Origin: Bigelowiella natans CCMP2755
Taxonomy: Eukaryota; Cercozoa; Chlorarachniophyceae
NCBI GenBank assembly: GCA_000320545.1
Contig: ADNK01000286.1
Location: 1-45,217 of the forward strand
Reading direction: 5' to 3'
DNA: 45,217 bases
Under the pieces are notes generated by a model. It searched no databases, was not told the origin of the DNA, and saw only the letters and a program-made list of their open reading frames with translations. A program made the position numbers and the translations under genes. Of this stretch, positions 20,984-31,265 are shown in pieces. Each line of letters starts with the position of its first letter. Within the stretch, counting starts at the first letter, position 1.

Positions 20984-21708
20984 CTCCTCCTCCCTGGAAT
21001 CCTTCGTTCTCAGGAGCACTGCAGGTAAGTTCAGACTTGCTTCCAATTCGCCGTGCAAGAAAGCGTGGCCTTTTCACTTATTGTTTTCGCAATGTTCATG
21101 TCGGCATACAAATATGCCCTGCCCTTGTCCTATCTACCTTTTATTCGTAAGGAAAACAACACCCCTCTTTTCCCTGTTCGTGTGAACATCGAAGTTAGGC
21201 ATTATTGTATTGAACAGCGGGAGTTTACATTTACACTTTCAGGTTTGGAGAATTCTCGAATCGTCAGATCTGCTTATACTCGTATTGATAAAACACATGC
21301 GTTTTTTGTCTGGAGATCTTCGACTCTCGTAAATCTAGATCTAGATCTAAGGCATTTTGAATTAAACAGCTGGGAAGTCAAGAACTACTAACTAGGAACA
21401 TCGAAAGACAAAAACGCAGGGGGACATGTGATAGCGTCGACCTAATCTCGTGCAAACTCGTGTGAAATTATCATTCCAAAAGACGTAGTAGTTTCGCATT
21501 TCGCGAAGGCAACCACACCAAGACGGCAAATAGAAGAAAATCTAACTTTGCATCCTACGACAACAAAAATTTCCCACTACATAGATATTCATAGGGAATT
21601 ACTCAAATGATGTATCCTAATAATATCATTAATTAGGTCTTATTATATTTGCATATCTAGATTCACCAGTTTCACATTATCCAAAGTCCGATCCCCCACG
21701 CTACAAAA
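20984..21708. promoter_or_regulatory. Divergent intergenic region between NDRG-like and GST genes
   Basis: 725 bases between the two ATGs. A sequence at 21019-21027 (CAG/GTAAGT-like) could belong to an upstream exon of either gene. It holds an AGATCTAGATCT palindrome near 21334-21348 and an AT-rich block about 21590-21660. I see no coding sequence and no CATGC island. Confidence 0.45.
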
Positions 21709-23736
21709 ATGGGTTGCTCTGCTAGTAAAGAAGATCGCCAGAAAAACACCCTAAAGAGCGCTGGCACCTTGGTGTACTTCATGGGTCTACAATCACGTGG
21801 CGAGCCATGCCGCATGATCGCTGCCTATGGCGGTGTAGATTTGAAGGACAAGCTTTTGACCTTCGAGGAGTGGGGCAAGCTGAAGTCTGAGAAGATTCCT
21901 TACCTACCTTACATTGAGCAGCCAGATGGTAAGATCAAGCTCGAAACCGTCGAACTCTGCAAGCATCTTGCAACTTTGGGTGGTAAGATGACGGTGGATG
22001 AGAAGCAAACTGAGCTGTGTAAGACGGCCAACTCTCATCCAATGCAAACTGCTGATCCATACCTGAACTTGCCTGAGGAGGCTTGGCCAAACTACAAGCT
22101 TCCATCCCTCGAAGACTGGGTTAAACAGCTTGCACCAGTACTCAAGAAGCTTGCGGGCGATCTTGGGGATGGACCTTTCTTCGGAGGTGAGACTCCCGGA
22201 TACGGTGAGGCATTTATTTGGCACAACATTGAGAATCAGATGATTGGGCCTGCTTCGGCGCAGATTAAGGAGGCTGTTGGTGCAGAGGACATGAAAAAGT
22301 TGATGGCTTTCCATGCAAAGTTCAAGGAATTACCTGGAGTGAAGGAGTACCTTGCTGGCCGCCCTAAGAAGTTCGGTGCACCTGGTAGCTTCGCTTCAAA
22401 ATTGGGTCCCAAAGAAGCTGGCACGCTAGTATACTTCATGGGTCTACAATCACGTGGCGAGCCATGCCGCATGATCGCTGCCTATGGCGGTGTAGATTTG
22501 AAGGACAAGCTTTTGACCTTCGAGGAGTGGGGCAAGCTGAAGTCTGAGAAGATTCCTTACTTACCTTACATTGAGCAGCCAGATGGTAAGATCAAGCTCG
22601 AAACCGTCGAACTCTGCAAGCATCTTGCAACTTTGGGTGGTAAGATGACGGTGGATGAGAAGCAAACTGAGCTGTGTAAGACGGCCAACTCTCATCCAAT
22701 GCAAACTGCTGATCCATACCTGAACTTGCCTGAGGAGGCTTGGCCAAACTACAAGCTTCCATCCCTCGAAGACTGGGTTAAACAGCTTGCACCAGTACTC
22801 AAGAAGCTTGCGGGCGATCTTGGGGATGGACCTTTCTTCGGAGGTGAGACTCCCGGATACGGTGAGGCATTTATTTGGCACAACATTGAGAATCAGATGA
22901 TTGGGCCTGCTTCGGCGCAGATTAAGGAGGCTGTTGGTGCAGAGGACATGAAAAAGTTGATGGCTTTCCATGCAAAGTTCAAGGAATTACCTGGAGTGAA
23001 GGAGTACCTTGCTGGCCGCCCTAAGAAGTTCGGTGCACCTGGTAGCTTCGCTTCAAAATTGGGTTCGGAAGAGAAGAGCAGCAAAAACGCAGGTACGCTA
23101 GTATACTTCATGGGTCTACAATCACGTGGCGAGCCATGCCGCATGATCGCTGCCTATGGCGGTGTAGATTTGAAGGACAAGCTTTTGACCTTCGAGGAGT
23201 GGGGCAAGCTGAAGTCTGAGAAGATTCCTTACCTACCTTACATTGAGCAGCCAGATGGTAAGATCAAGCTCGAAACCGTCGAACTCTGCAAGCATCTTGC
23301 AACTTTGGGTGGTAAGATGACGGTGGATGAGAAGCAAACTGAGCTGTGTAAGACGGCCAACTCTCATCCAATGCAAACTGCTGATCCATACCTGAACTTG
23401 CCTGAGGAGGCTTGGCCAAACTACAAGCTTCCATCCCTCGAAGACTGGGTTAAACAGCTTGCACCAGTACTCAAGAAGCTTGCGGGCGATCTTGGGGATG
23501 GACCTTTCTTTGGAGGTGAGACTCCCGGATACGGTGAGGCATTTATTTGGCACAACATTGAGAATCAGATGATTGGGCCTGCTTCGGCGCAGATTAAGGA
23601 GGCTGTTGGTGCAGAGGACATGAAAAAGTTGATGGCTTTCCATGCAAAGTTCAAGGAATTACCTGGAGTGAAGGAGTACCTTGCTGGCCGCCCTAAGAAG
23701 TTCGGTGCACCTGGTAGCTTCGCCTCAAAACTATGA
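21709..23736 (+). CDS. Triple-domain glutathione S-transferase with N-terminal acylation motif
   Basis: Intronless 675-residue protein of three nearly identical GST domains, starting at about 21760, 22417 and 23089 (spacing 657 and 672 bases). Each has a thioredoxin-fold N-half (GTLVYFMGLQSRGEPCRMIA, PYLPYIEQPDGKIKLETVEL) and an all-helical C-half (WVKQLAPVLKKLAGDLGDGPFFGG cut short here: FFGGETPGYGEAFIW), closest in style to sigma-class GSTs; the usual Q/E-S glutathione contact is E-T. The first Tyr (LVYF) is a candidate catalytic residue. The protein begins MGCSASKE, a strong N-myristoylation plus palmitoylation motif, so the trimer should sit on a membrane. Linkers are short (PKE; SEEKSSKN). 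The repeats differ by only a few, mostly silent, bases, so they were amplified recently or are homogenised by gene conversion. Role: glutathione conjugation or peroxide reduction near membranes (inference). Confidence 0.93.
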   Translation: MGCSASKEDRQKNTLKSAGTLVYFMGLQSRGEPCRMIAAYGGVDLKDKLLTFEEWGKLKSEKIPYLPYIEQPDGKIKLETVELCKHLATLGGKMTVDEKQTELCKTANSHPMQTADPYLNLPEEAWPNYKLPSLEDWVKQLAPVLKKLAGDLGDGPFFGGETPGYGEAFIWHNIENQMIGPASAQIKEAVGAEDMKKLMAFHAKFKELPGVKEYLAGRPKKFGAPGSFASKLGPKEAGTLVYFMGLQSRGEPCRMIAAYGGVDLKDKLLTFEEWGKLKSEKIPYLPYIEQPDGKIKLETVELCKHLATLGGKMTVDEKQTELCKTANSHPMQTADPYLNLPEEAWPNYKLPSLEDWVKQLAPVLKKLAGDLGDGPFFGGETPGYGEAFIWHNIENQMIGPASAQIKEAVGAEDMKKLMAFHAKFKELPGVKEYLAGRPKKFGAPGSFASKLGSEEKSSKNAGTLVYFMGLQSRGEPCRMIAAYGGVDLKDKLLTFEEWGKLKSEKIPYLPYIEQPDGKIKLETVELCKHLATLGGKMTVDEKQTELCKTANSHPMQTADPYLNLPEEAWPNYKLPSLEDWVKQLAPVLKKLAGDLGDGPFFGGETPGYGEAFIWHNIENQMIGPASAQIKEAVGAEDMKKLMAFHAKFKELPGVKEYLAGRPKKFGAPGSFASKL

Positions 23737-23843
23737 GAGTCACGTGAGTTTTAGCGTAGACAAAATTTTATTTGGTTCACAAGATGATGCTCTGTGCATG
23801 ATGATTGTGAAGGTAATTGTTCATTAGTAATTCTTTCATCCAT

Positions 23844-23887
<44 letters not shown>

Positions 23888-24321
23888 GCTATTACTATGT
23901 CTATTATAAGTATAGCTCTATATTATCACGCATCTACGAATCGTGCGTTTCTACTCTCACACACTCTGAAAAACTGTCACCATGATTGCATGTGTGTGCA
24001 CATAGCATGTTTGTGATGCACACTTGCAAAGCAAGAGACACGTATGTACTTGCGTATGTGCTTGGTCTCTTGCACGATGCGTACATGCTAGCATGTTGTT
24101 AACCGAACGTCATGCATATGCATATACATATGTGCGTGCGTGTGTGTGTGATCAGCATGTGCGCATCGCATGCTGTGCAGCGCAGCACGTACATGATTTA
24201 AACTGCGCGCCTCTATAGTATATTCCAATTGTATAATAAATTTTGCTACGTACTTACAATACCCCTTCGCCCCTTCCCTCCCCTCCCCCCCCCCCTCGTT
24301 CTTCTCCGTCCGTTTCTGGTA
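23737..24321. repeat. Convergent GST/NASP 3' space: (TA)n and CATGC-rich spacer island 4
   Basis: After the GST stop come a TA microsatellite (about 23847-23883) and then, about 23970-24210, the CATGC-type spacer (GCATGT, CATGCTAGCATG, GCATGC words). A C run (24284-24295) precedes the NASP stop. No gene is visible. Confidence 0.6.
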
Positions 24322-26056
24322 TCATTTAGCCGTTTTCGCCTTTTTCGACCCTTCGGCAGCTGATGTATCTCTGCTCTTTTCAGGCGGCCTTTTTCGCGTA
24401 ACTTGAAGGACTTGGGTTGTCTGAGTAGGTTGCGATGCTGGAGATGTTCCAAATCCTATTGTCGTTGTTCCACTGCTACTTGTGTCAGTCCCAAACCCTA
24501 TTTTCGTTGTTCCACTGCTCGTTGCACCAGAGGAGGAAGTCGAAGACTGCTGCTTGCCATCTGCACCGGCCAAATCCTTAACTTGCGATGCAAGGGCTTG
24601 GAGAATATTGCTCATGTCCTTCTTATCATTTTTCTCGGGGGCGGGCACGTCGCGCAGACCTCGAATCTGTATGGAAGAGTATATGTAAGATTTTGATTGT
24701 TTTATAATAACAATTCAGTACAACCTGCTCAAGCACCTCCTCCCGAAGTTCTTTCAGTTCATTTATTTCCTTAAGCATTTTCGAGATTTCTTCGCACCCG
24801 TCTGATACCTTCTTCAGCTACCGAAATAGATATCATCAATTAATTTTGAGTACAGCCTAGGAATATGACGCATAAGAACTGACTTGTGAGTCCAGCACTT
24901 TCGCGGCCATGTCCACAGGAGTCTTCGCCGCCTGAGACAACACAAATTTCTTTTCTTTCTGGGTATATTCTATTCGAAATTCTTTCTACCTTTCCATTGT
25001 TTTTTTCCTTGAGAATTTTCCTGAGTGAATGGTTAATACACGGGACAAATTCAGGTTCATGATTCAGGTATCACTATGAGTGTAACTTGTTTCTTAAAGA
25101 TTTACCTTTTGTTTGAAACTTCAGCTATGGAATTAAATATGTTCACCATGCGCATTGCAAGAACATTTCGGACAGTGTCGAAATGCTTCTCCGCCCTTTG
25201 AGGTTTCTTGGCGTATATAGAGTCATTAGCCATCATTTGGTGGGCAAAAGCAATCTGGCGGTCGTCCTTTTCAAGGCATCCTTCGAACAAATCCAGTGCA
25301 CTCCCAAAGTCCTTGTAAGATTCCTCAAAATCCTCTGTTTATCAGTTAGGCAAATTTAACAACCCAACTTCTTCGAATCGAAGGACACGAAAGGGCTACC
25401 TGACTCTCTCGAGTACTCCGCGAGGCTTATATGGACCTCCGCCAATGCGAGTTTGTGCTCCTTTTTTTTTCCAACAAAGAGATTGGTATTAGAATTATGC
25501 AACACGTTTAGGAGTTCCAATACTTTGCTTAAAACAAATTTAATTAATTTAAGCTTTACTTTTGAATTTGCCCCCTCCATCAACGCCTTTGTGTAGATTT
25601 TGCGCGAGACTTCAAGAACTTCCCAGCCAATTTCCATGTCGTTAGATCCATCTTCGGCTGTTAGAGTATCAATGAAAAATTCAACCGGGTAGATTGTATA
25701 GACCTCAGATCGAATCAACCTTCCATATTTGATGCAGCCTGTGCTCCCAATAGATTACGAGTTGCCCTGGTGCAATCTAGTAAAGCTTTCCCGTATTCAT
25801 AATGATAAGGGGCACAAGCAATGTCTTCCTCTCCTTTTTCTTGACATCTGTGAATGAGATCAGAATAAACATGTGATTCCAAAGATAGAAAATATTTTCA
25901 AAACTGTAGGGTTTAGTTAGACTTGGCTCACTTTATTTGAAGTGCCTGAGAAAGGATCTCGCATGCCTTCTCATACTGTCTTTCCTTGAGACTTTTTCTT
26001 CCTTGCTGGAGCAACTCCTCCGCCATGTCTATTGTCTTGGACTCTTGATTTGTCAT
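24322..26056 (-). CDS. NASP: NASP/SHNi-TPR family histone chaperone
   Basis: Nine phase-consistent exons on the minus strand: 26056-25932, 25847-25720, 25657-25560, 25460-25400, 25334-25106, 25020-24990, 24931-24884, 24817-24725, 24666-24322 (TGA); 385 residues. TPR-like helices are visible: AEELLQQGRKSLKERQYEKA, PYHYEYGKALLDCTR, then the family's SHNi signature GWEVLEVSRKIYTKAL, KLALAEVHISLAEYS and FGSALDLFEGCLEKDDRQIA. In NASP/Sim3/Hif1 this fold binds histone H3 and delivers it to chromatin assembly. The usual acidic insert in the second TPR is reduced to a few residues around AEDGSNDME. A coiled-coil-like stretch (exon 8) is followed by a Ser/Thr tail with two IGFGT repeats and a basic nuclear-localisation-like end (KRPPEKSRD...KKAKTAK). 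Introns here are short and poor in microsatellites compared with hflX. Confidence 0.9.
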
Positions 26057-26565
26057 TACACCTGCAATCTACACACAGGATAGGCATTTTGCTATCATTG
26101 AGCATAATCTGTGTCCCAGTAATAGTCCATCGGAAAAATTACGCATCAGAAAATTGGAATTCACACATGGAAATTGAGAGGGTACTATCCAAAAAGCAAA
26201 TCTCAGTAGCACACATCCAATGCAATGACACCTTCGATAGACTTTTTTGACTAAGAACGAAACTGACTTTGAAAACAGCAACAGGGTTGTGGCAAGCGGA
26301 GAACGCACCTTCGATGAACGCGAGCAAGCCGATGGAATTAAGATGAATGTGCAACTATATGACGTGTCTTCATTGAATATTGTCCTGCATTTATCAGGAA
26401 AAATATTTCGCGCGAGACGTACAGCGGCGTTATTGGCGGGAGGCATAAATGCTTCCCGCCAGAACAAGTACCGCAAAAATAAAGACCTGCCAGAATGTTG
26501 GACAACTCAATGTTAGATTTCGGAGATGAAATGGAGACCATAGTTAGGCTGATGCTGTTCCGAAA
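26057..26565. other. Upstream region of NASP, no gene recognised
   Basis: About 500 bases between the NASP ATG and the unassigned minus-strand frame at 26566. Several frames are open for 70-130 codons on both strands, but none has recognisable motifs or good splice context. It should hold the NASP promoter. Confidence 0.4.
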
Positions 26566-26831
26566 TCATGTCGTAAAAGAAAGATCACCATGGTCCGAGT
26601 TGATTCTCCTAGGAGCGCCAGCCGTTTTCGGGGACACAAAAGAAGTCACAGAACGCGCTAGGGCTTCGCTTGAGAGGGGGGAGGGGAGAACAATCAAGGC
26701 TTTGACATCGGAGTCCTTGAGGATCGGGTTGCTCTTCAAGGCCCACATCACGACGTGCTCGTTATTTCCTTGGTCTTCGTCGTCGTCGTAGCAGTTTTCG
26801 ACTGCACGACGCCGTGCTCCGAGGTTGACTG
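26566..26831 (-). CDS. Unassigned minus-strand reading frame next to the truncated LTR element
   Basis: On the minus strand an open frame with GC-rich, coding-like composition runs to TGA at 26566-26568. It includes NEHVVMWALKSNPILKDSD and ALIVLPSPLSSEALARSVTS, preceded by an acidic stretch DDDEDQGNN. I do not recognise a family. The frame continues into the LTR-like block but changes character exactly at its TG boundary (26832), so the real coding part, if any, ends there. It may be the 3' exon of a gene interrupted by the element, or a fragment of another mobile element. Confidence 0.25.
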
Positions 26832-27321
26832 TGTAGCGCGTACCACTACGCGGGCACAAGTCACGTGCGACAACAAAGGGGTTGTCGCGGATATAGAATA
26901 TAGATAACGTAGATATTAATACAGCATAGGCACGTGGGTTCCGGCGGGACTCATGGCAGCACACCGGAAGTGTGCTGCCCCACGTGCGGCGGCATTCGCG
27001 AAAGCTTCGCGAATGATTACGCAGTGCACGATTTAATAAAAATATAATCTTTAATAAAAATAAACACAACTCTTCAAAAGGAAGCAAACGTGCCTTTCCC
27101 CCCCCCTGCCTACTTGTGCACGTAGCGCCTCGGCCTGTGAACACCTTACGCGCAACAACCTTTGGCTTCCACACACGGGAAACGATTTGACTAACAATGT
27201 CACAGCAGCTAGAAGAACAGCAGGACTTTGGCTCGCAGGCCGTGCAAGGGCACGAGCAGAAACAGGAAAGGAAGGGCGATACGGACGCTAAGGAAGGAGG
27301 AGGAACACCTCCACAGGCACC
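26832..27321 (+). mobile_element. Truncated copy of the LTR retrotransposon (LTR, leader and gag start)
   Basis: 490 bases read the same, by eye, as 42659-43148, beginning with TGTAGCGCG and running through the LTR/leader and the first 125 bases of gag. At 27321 similarity stops abruptly. The gag ATG (27197) therefore opens a short chimeric frame that ends at 27391. Since the block includes leader and gag, this is a deleted element or aberrant insertion, not a solo LTR. Identity with the second copy implies recent activity. Confidence 0.85.
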
Positions 27322-27389
27322 CTCTGAACGGCGCCATCATTGGTTGGATCAAGCGAATCTCACGGACAAGTTGGCCAACTTCAAGTCAT

Positions 27390-28030
27390 GATTTTGTGCT
27401 GCATCCCACCACGGGTCTTGCATGCTTGCATTCGCAGCATGGGCAGTCATCATGGGCCATGCTGGCACATCGCAGCATGTCTGATGGGCATTCCAACACA
27501 AATTGCGTCACGCTGCTGTGACGCATGGCTAGCTAGCTATAGCGCTGGTGGTTTTCAAATGAGTGTGTATGGCTCGCTTCACAATGACGTGCGTACAGTG
27601 CACCATTGCTGCTCAAAGGCGCTTCATTGGCACTGTGACTGGGCGCCATGGCGCTAGCTGACTAGCTGGCTAGCTAGCTAGGCTGGCTAGCTGGGGGGCA
27701 CGGTCACATGTTCCGTAGCCGCAGCATCCATGTAGCTCGCTCGAGCGTGCACATGCTAGCATAATGATGCGTCATGCAGCCATCGCTAGATCGCTACTAG
27801 GCTAGATCACCGGCACGATCGCATGCATGCTTCATTTCATTCAGCTATGAACATAGGTGCTACACGTAGAATAGCTGGCCATGTGGTCATGCTCACATCT
27901 GCCCGTTGGTGTCAACCTGTGATGCCTATCGATTCATGTGTCTATCTATCAACGCCGCTGCTTTGCACAACTACATTAGGATGACCATGATCAAATTGAA
28001 ATAAATCATTACATCCGTCTCATACCCATC
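27390..28030. repeat. CATGC/GCTAGC-rich spacer island 5 with inverted repeat core
   Basis: Between the truncated element and the TBCCD1-like stop codon. It has many GCTAGC runs (27650-27700) and GCATGC words (27818-27830). The shared core is present in inverse orientation at 27951-28023 (GCCGCTGCTTTGCAC ... CATCCGTCTC). No gene is visible. Confidence 0.65.
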
Positions 28031-28157
28031 AACGCCTCAATTTGAAGAATGTAGCTCCCGCTCTCAGACAAGGAAACATCGGTTCAAACATTCAGGAAAA
28101 ATACGTCATCGAAGTTTGAGACTCCACCGGCGTCATTACAATCTAATCATTGTGGGA

Positions 28158-30428
28158 CTACTTGCTTTGATAATTCGCTACGTTTTTGATGTGTTGTAAA
28201 CGTTTTGTGTCCTCAAGCCACTTGTGGAAAGCTTCATGGATAAAGCTGTGAACTGATTTCCTTTGACGCTCGTTCATATCGGTAGTGTCGATCATGTTCT
28301 TTAAATCCAGCACCCGTTGTCGTTGTAGTGGATGGGCATTTGCGTATGGTTGTGGCAAAGTAAAAGGGCATAGATTCTTCCCATGACCATTCTTAGCATC
28401 GCCATCCACACTACCACTATTACAGCTCTTATCTAAGAGAAAGGGCTCATAGAAGAATTCCTCCGGGGGCATCAAAGATATATCTTCCGGTTGCTGCTGG
28501 TGGCGGACGTGCGTAGCTGTCGTGTCGTCATCACCACCGATTTCTTCGTCATCACGTTGGCGTTTCTTCGAGTGACTTGAATTCTTTGTTTCTATCTCCA
28601 TACTTTTTATGCCTTCAGACTCTTCCGATAAGCATTCATCCGGACTCATCTTAGCTGTGGTGGACGTTGTGTTCTCGTCGTCATCGTTGTCTTTCCCCAG
28701 CGTCGTGTCGCTTTTATTTTTGTTCTTCTTTACATTAGCATGTTCCCCAAAAACAATGGCTTCGCTCCACAAATTATGAGCATTGGGGTTGAGGTTCGCT
28801 TTATCCATATCCGACTTAATCGTGGGGTAGTGAGTGTTATAAGGACCGAGCTTCACATTCCGCACAGGCCTGATGAACACTGGCCGATTCCAACAAAAAA
28901 GATAAAATCTACAATTGTCTAACCCACTTAGGTGGGTACGTCGTGAAGCTGCGGTGATCGTCATGTTGGCACAATTCTTCATCGTTATCATTTTTCTACA
29001 TACGCCCAGATTCAATGTACAACTATTACAATTACTGACTTGAATAAATCTCGCTACGCCGAGGACATATACGGAAACATTGCTGCACCCGTGTATCTTA
29101 ATGTCCCCCCCACAAAGCTCCTCGTCCTTGATTACTATACACTTGTTACTATACTGCTGGCCAACTATTCGAATTGTTGGAAGTATCTGCCTGACTTTCA
29201 TTTTTAGATCCTCTGGTACTTGAACAGGTTCCCGCAAATGCTATAAGTCACCCACACAAAAGTGTTACATATATTGAGAGTGTTTACTTTTTAGCGAGTT
29301 GCGAAATTACTGTATTAAAAAAATACCTTTAATGTCCATTGGCAGAGCGTTTCTATTGGAACTTCGGAATTCGGCTTGGTGCTCCAAAACGGAGCAAGGC
29401 TCACAAAAGATTCTAATTCGCTGCTAGCATTTTCCCCCTCCGAAGCTGCCACAAGAAATGTAAGTCTTGTGAACTCATGCCGCCGCATCATGAGTGGCTG
29501 TTTCTGTTGTTGCGACGATGAAGATGTTTTGTGAGAGTTATACTTCTGCTGCTGCTGCTGCTGCTGTTGCAGGAGGGGGGTGTGGTGCACTGGATCTCTC
29601 AGCAAAGTGAGGATTGTAAAGATATTATTTCTAAGGAACTTCATCGCCTCCAAGGTGGAACTAGTAGAAGTCTTGGTTTCCATTTTGGCAGGTGATGACG
29701 ATGACGACGATGACGAGGATGAATTATGCTTGATGAACTTCTGCAGGAATAAAAACACAAGAAATTCTCCATAGTCTACTGAGAGCATCGGCTTCGCTGA
29801 GCCGCGTTTGAGATACGTAGTCCGGTGTACCATGAGAAAAGTCTCAAAATATCTGAAAAGTGGCGGTTTAATGCGTATGTATATAAAAGGCTCACACATA
29901 AGATATACATATTTTTTTGTAAATATGTGTGTGCGTGTGTGTGTGTTTGTGTGTATGTGTATGTGTATGTGTGTGTGTGTGTGTGTGTGCGTGTACTCGA
30001 TTTCAAATTCCAATTGATATTTTAAAATTATGCTTTCATCAGGAGTTGAAACAATGTATATGGAAAATTGGTTAAAAGGGATGATTACAGTCTCGCCACA
30101 TTTTCCCCGCAATTGAAAAGTGTTCGTGCGTATCTGAGCCAGCTTGAATATTTAAGAAATGTAACCTGAGAATAACAAGAAAAGTACCATATTTTAAAAT
30201 AACATTGTTAATACATTTGATCTTTGCCAATTATAGCGTACTTATATTCAGATTTTGAAAGAATAACTAAAGTCAATTTGAACGACGCGGGAAAAAAATG
30301 TATACCACCTTTCCCTGTTGCTTTGACAGTTGCTGCACTATCTCGGACATATTTCTATTTTGGAGATTAAGAAGATCCTTTGGAAGAACTCCGATATCGA
30401 AAACCTCATAACGCAAACCCAATCTCAT
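28158..30428 (-). CDS. TBCCD1: TBCC domain-containing protein 1-like (TBCCD1)
   Basis: Four phase-consistent exons on the minus strand: 30428-30309, 30165-30089, 29852-29327 and 29240-28158 (TAG); 601 residues. The N-terminus (LRYEVFDIGVLPKDLL), YFETFLMVHRT and EFLVFLFLQKFIK match the helical part of TBCCD1. Exon 4 starts with the tubulin-cofactor-C beta-helix (IVIKDEELCGGDIKIHGCSN, VYVLGVARFIQVSNCNSCTL, LDNCRFYLFCWNRPVFI, LGPYNTHYPTI). TBCCD1 works at the centrosome, basal body and Golgi. The TBCC catalytic arginine finger typical of RP2 and TBCC is not evident, as in TBCCD1. Two low-complexity insertions in exon 3 are microsatellite-encoded: about ten Ser and eight Gln. A long charged insert (about residues 365-480 of the model) separates the beta-helix from the C-terminal PFTLPQPY helices. 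Introns 2 and 3 are short, and a TG array lies in the intron at about 29930-29993. Confidence 0.9.
29930..29993. repeat. (TG)n microsatellite in TBCCD1 intron
   Basis: TG/GT-rich array with interruptions, inside the intron between exons 30165-30089 and 29852-29327. Confidence 0.9.
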
Positions 30429-31265
30429 GGTAGTTTGACTTCCTTGGCGCTGCCAAGACCCACGCGTAATTTCCGTGACTATCCTTATTTATCTCGATGT
30501 GTTGGGCGAGAAGAGATCAAACAGCAGCACGGCAGCCTGGTAGTGTGAGGCGGAAAATGCCGATATTGGATGTCACAATAGTACCAGGGCCCGTTGCAAT
30601 CCCCCTTTTCTCACAGGAAGGGAGGTATCTCCGGTGAATGCCTGTACCGCCGCTTCTGAGAAGTTTTGGGCGATGGCATGGGGCCACGGAGAGGAAGAGA
30701 AAATCTCCTGTAATTCTTACGAGCGACACGTTCTTTCAGCTCAGAAGCCGAGAAAGAACTAAAGGAACCCCGAAATTTCCCAGAGAGCCTCGAAGCAGAT
30801 GAAGCATTGGAATCACGATAATAACGCCGATGCGTTGAAACCTGATGAAAAGGGCACCTATTTCGGGCAGAAACAGGGCTAAATCGACAGACTCACGTTG
30901 AGTTCCCAGGCTCCCAATTCCCCGAGCTGAAGATCGAACCGGTGTTCCTGCGACCCCAACTCCAACCCGAGATGTGGACAATTCGCAACATAACGTCAAA
31001 TTTACAGTAGTCGTATATAAAAAATATCAAAGTTTTATGTTGATCAAGAGAAAATATTACTGCACTCTGATGCTGATTCAACATATTCCACAGAGATAAT
31101 GGTCCTTGCCTACTTCCCCGCATTACCTGCGTCCTTGCTACCCTTAGAAAGAGTTCAGATAATATTGGATCGCGGAATGATACCCTCTTCTACATTTCTC
31201 ATGATGAATGGATGCGCAATTTTAAGCTCTTTTTCGCATTTTTGGGTTGAGAATTCCAGCCAGGG
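30429..31265. promoter_or_regulatory. Divergent region between TBCCD1-like and SNU13, with unassigned open frames
   Basis: 837 bases separate the two ATGs. A + frame is open from about 30548 to the TAA at 30761-30763 (contains SEKFWAMAWGHGEEEKISCN) and another + frame at about 30802-30886 (MKHWNHDNNADALKPDEKG). Neither has a clear start or family. They could be exons of a small extra gene or noncoding leader of SNU13. Only one CATGG/GCATGG-type word is seen, so no CATGC island is present. Confidence 0.35.

Noticed and set aside
21904-23643. Three 136-residue minus-strand frames over the GST repeats
   Set aside because: Antisense shadows repeated because the GST unit is repeated; no family resemblance.
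26566-27174. One 202-residue minus-strand protein spanning the LTR block
   Set aside because: The same antisense frame appears over the second LTR copy (42624-43001), so the LTR part is a chance open frame; only the part outside is listed, at low confidence.
26832-27321. Solo LTR
   Set aside because: The block also contains the leader and the first 125 bases of gag, so it is a truncated element.
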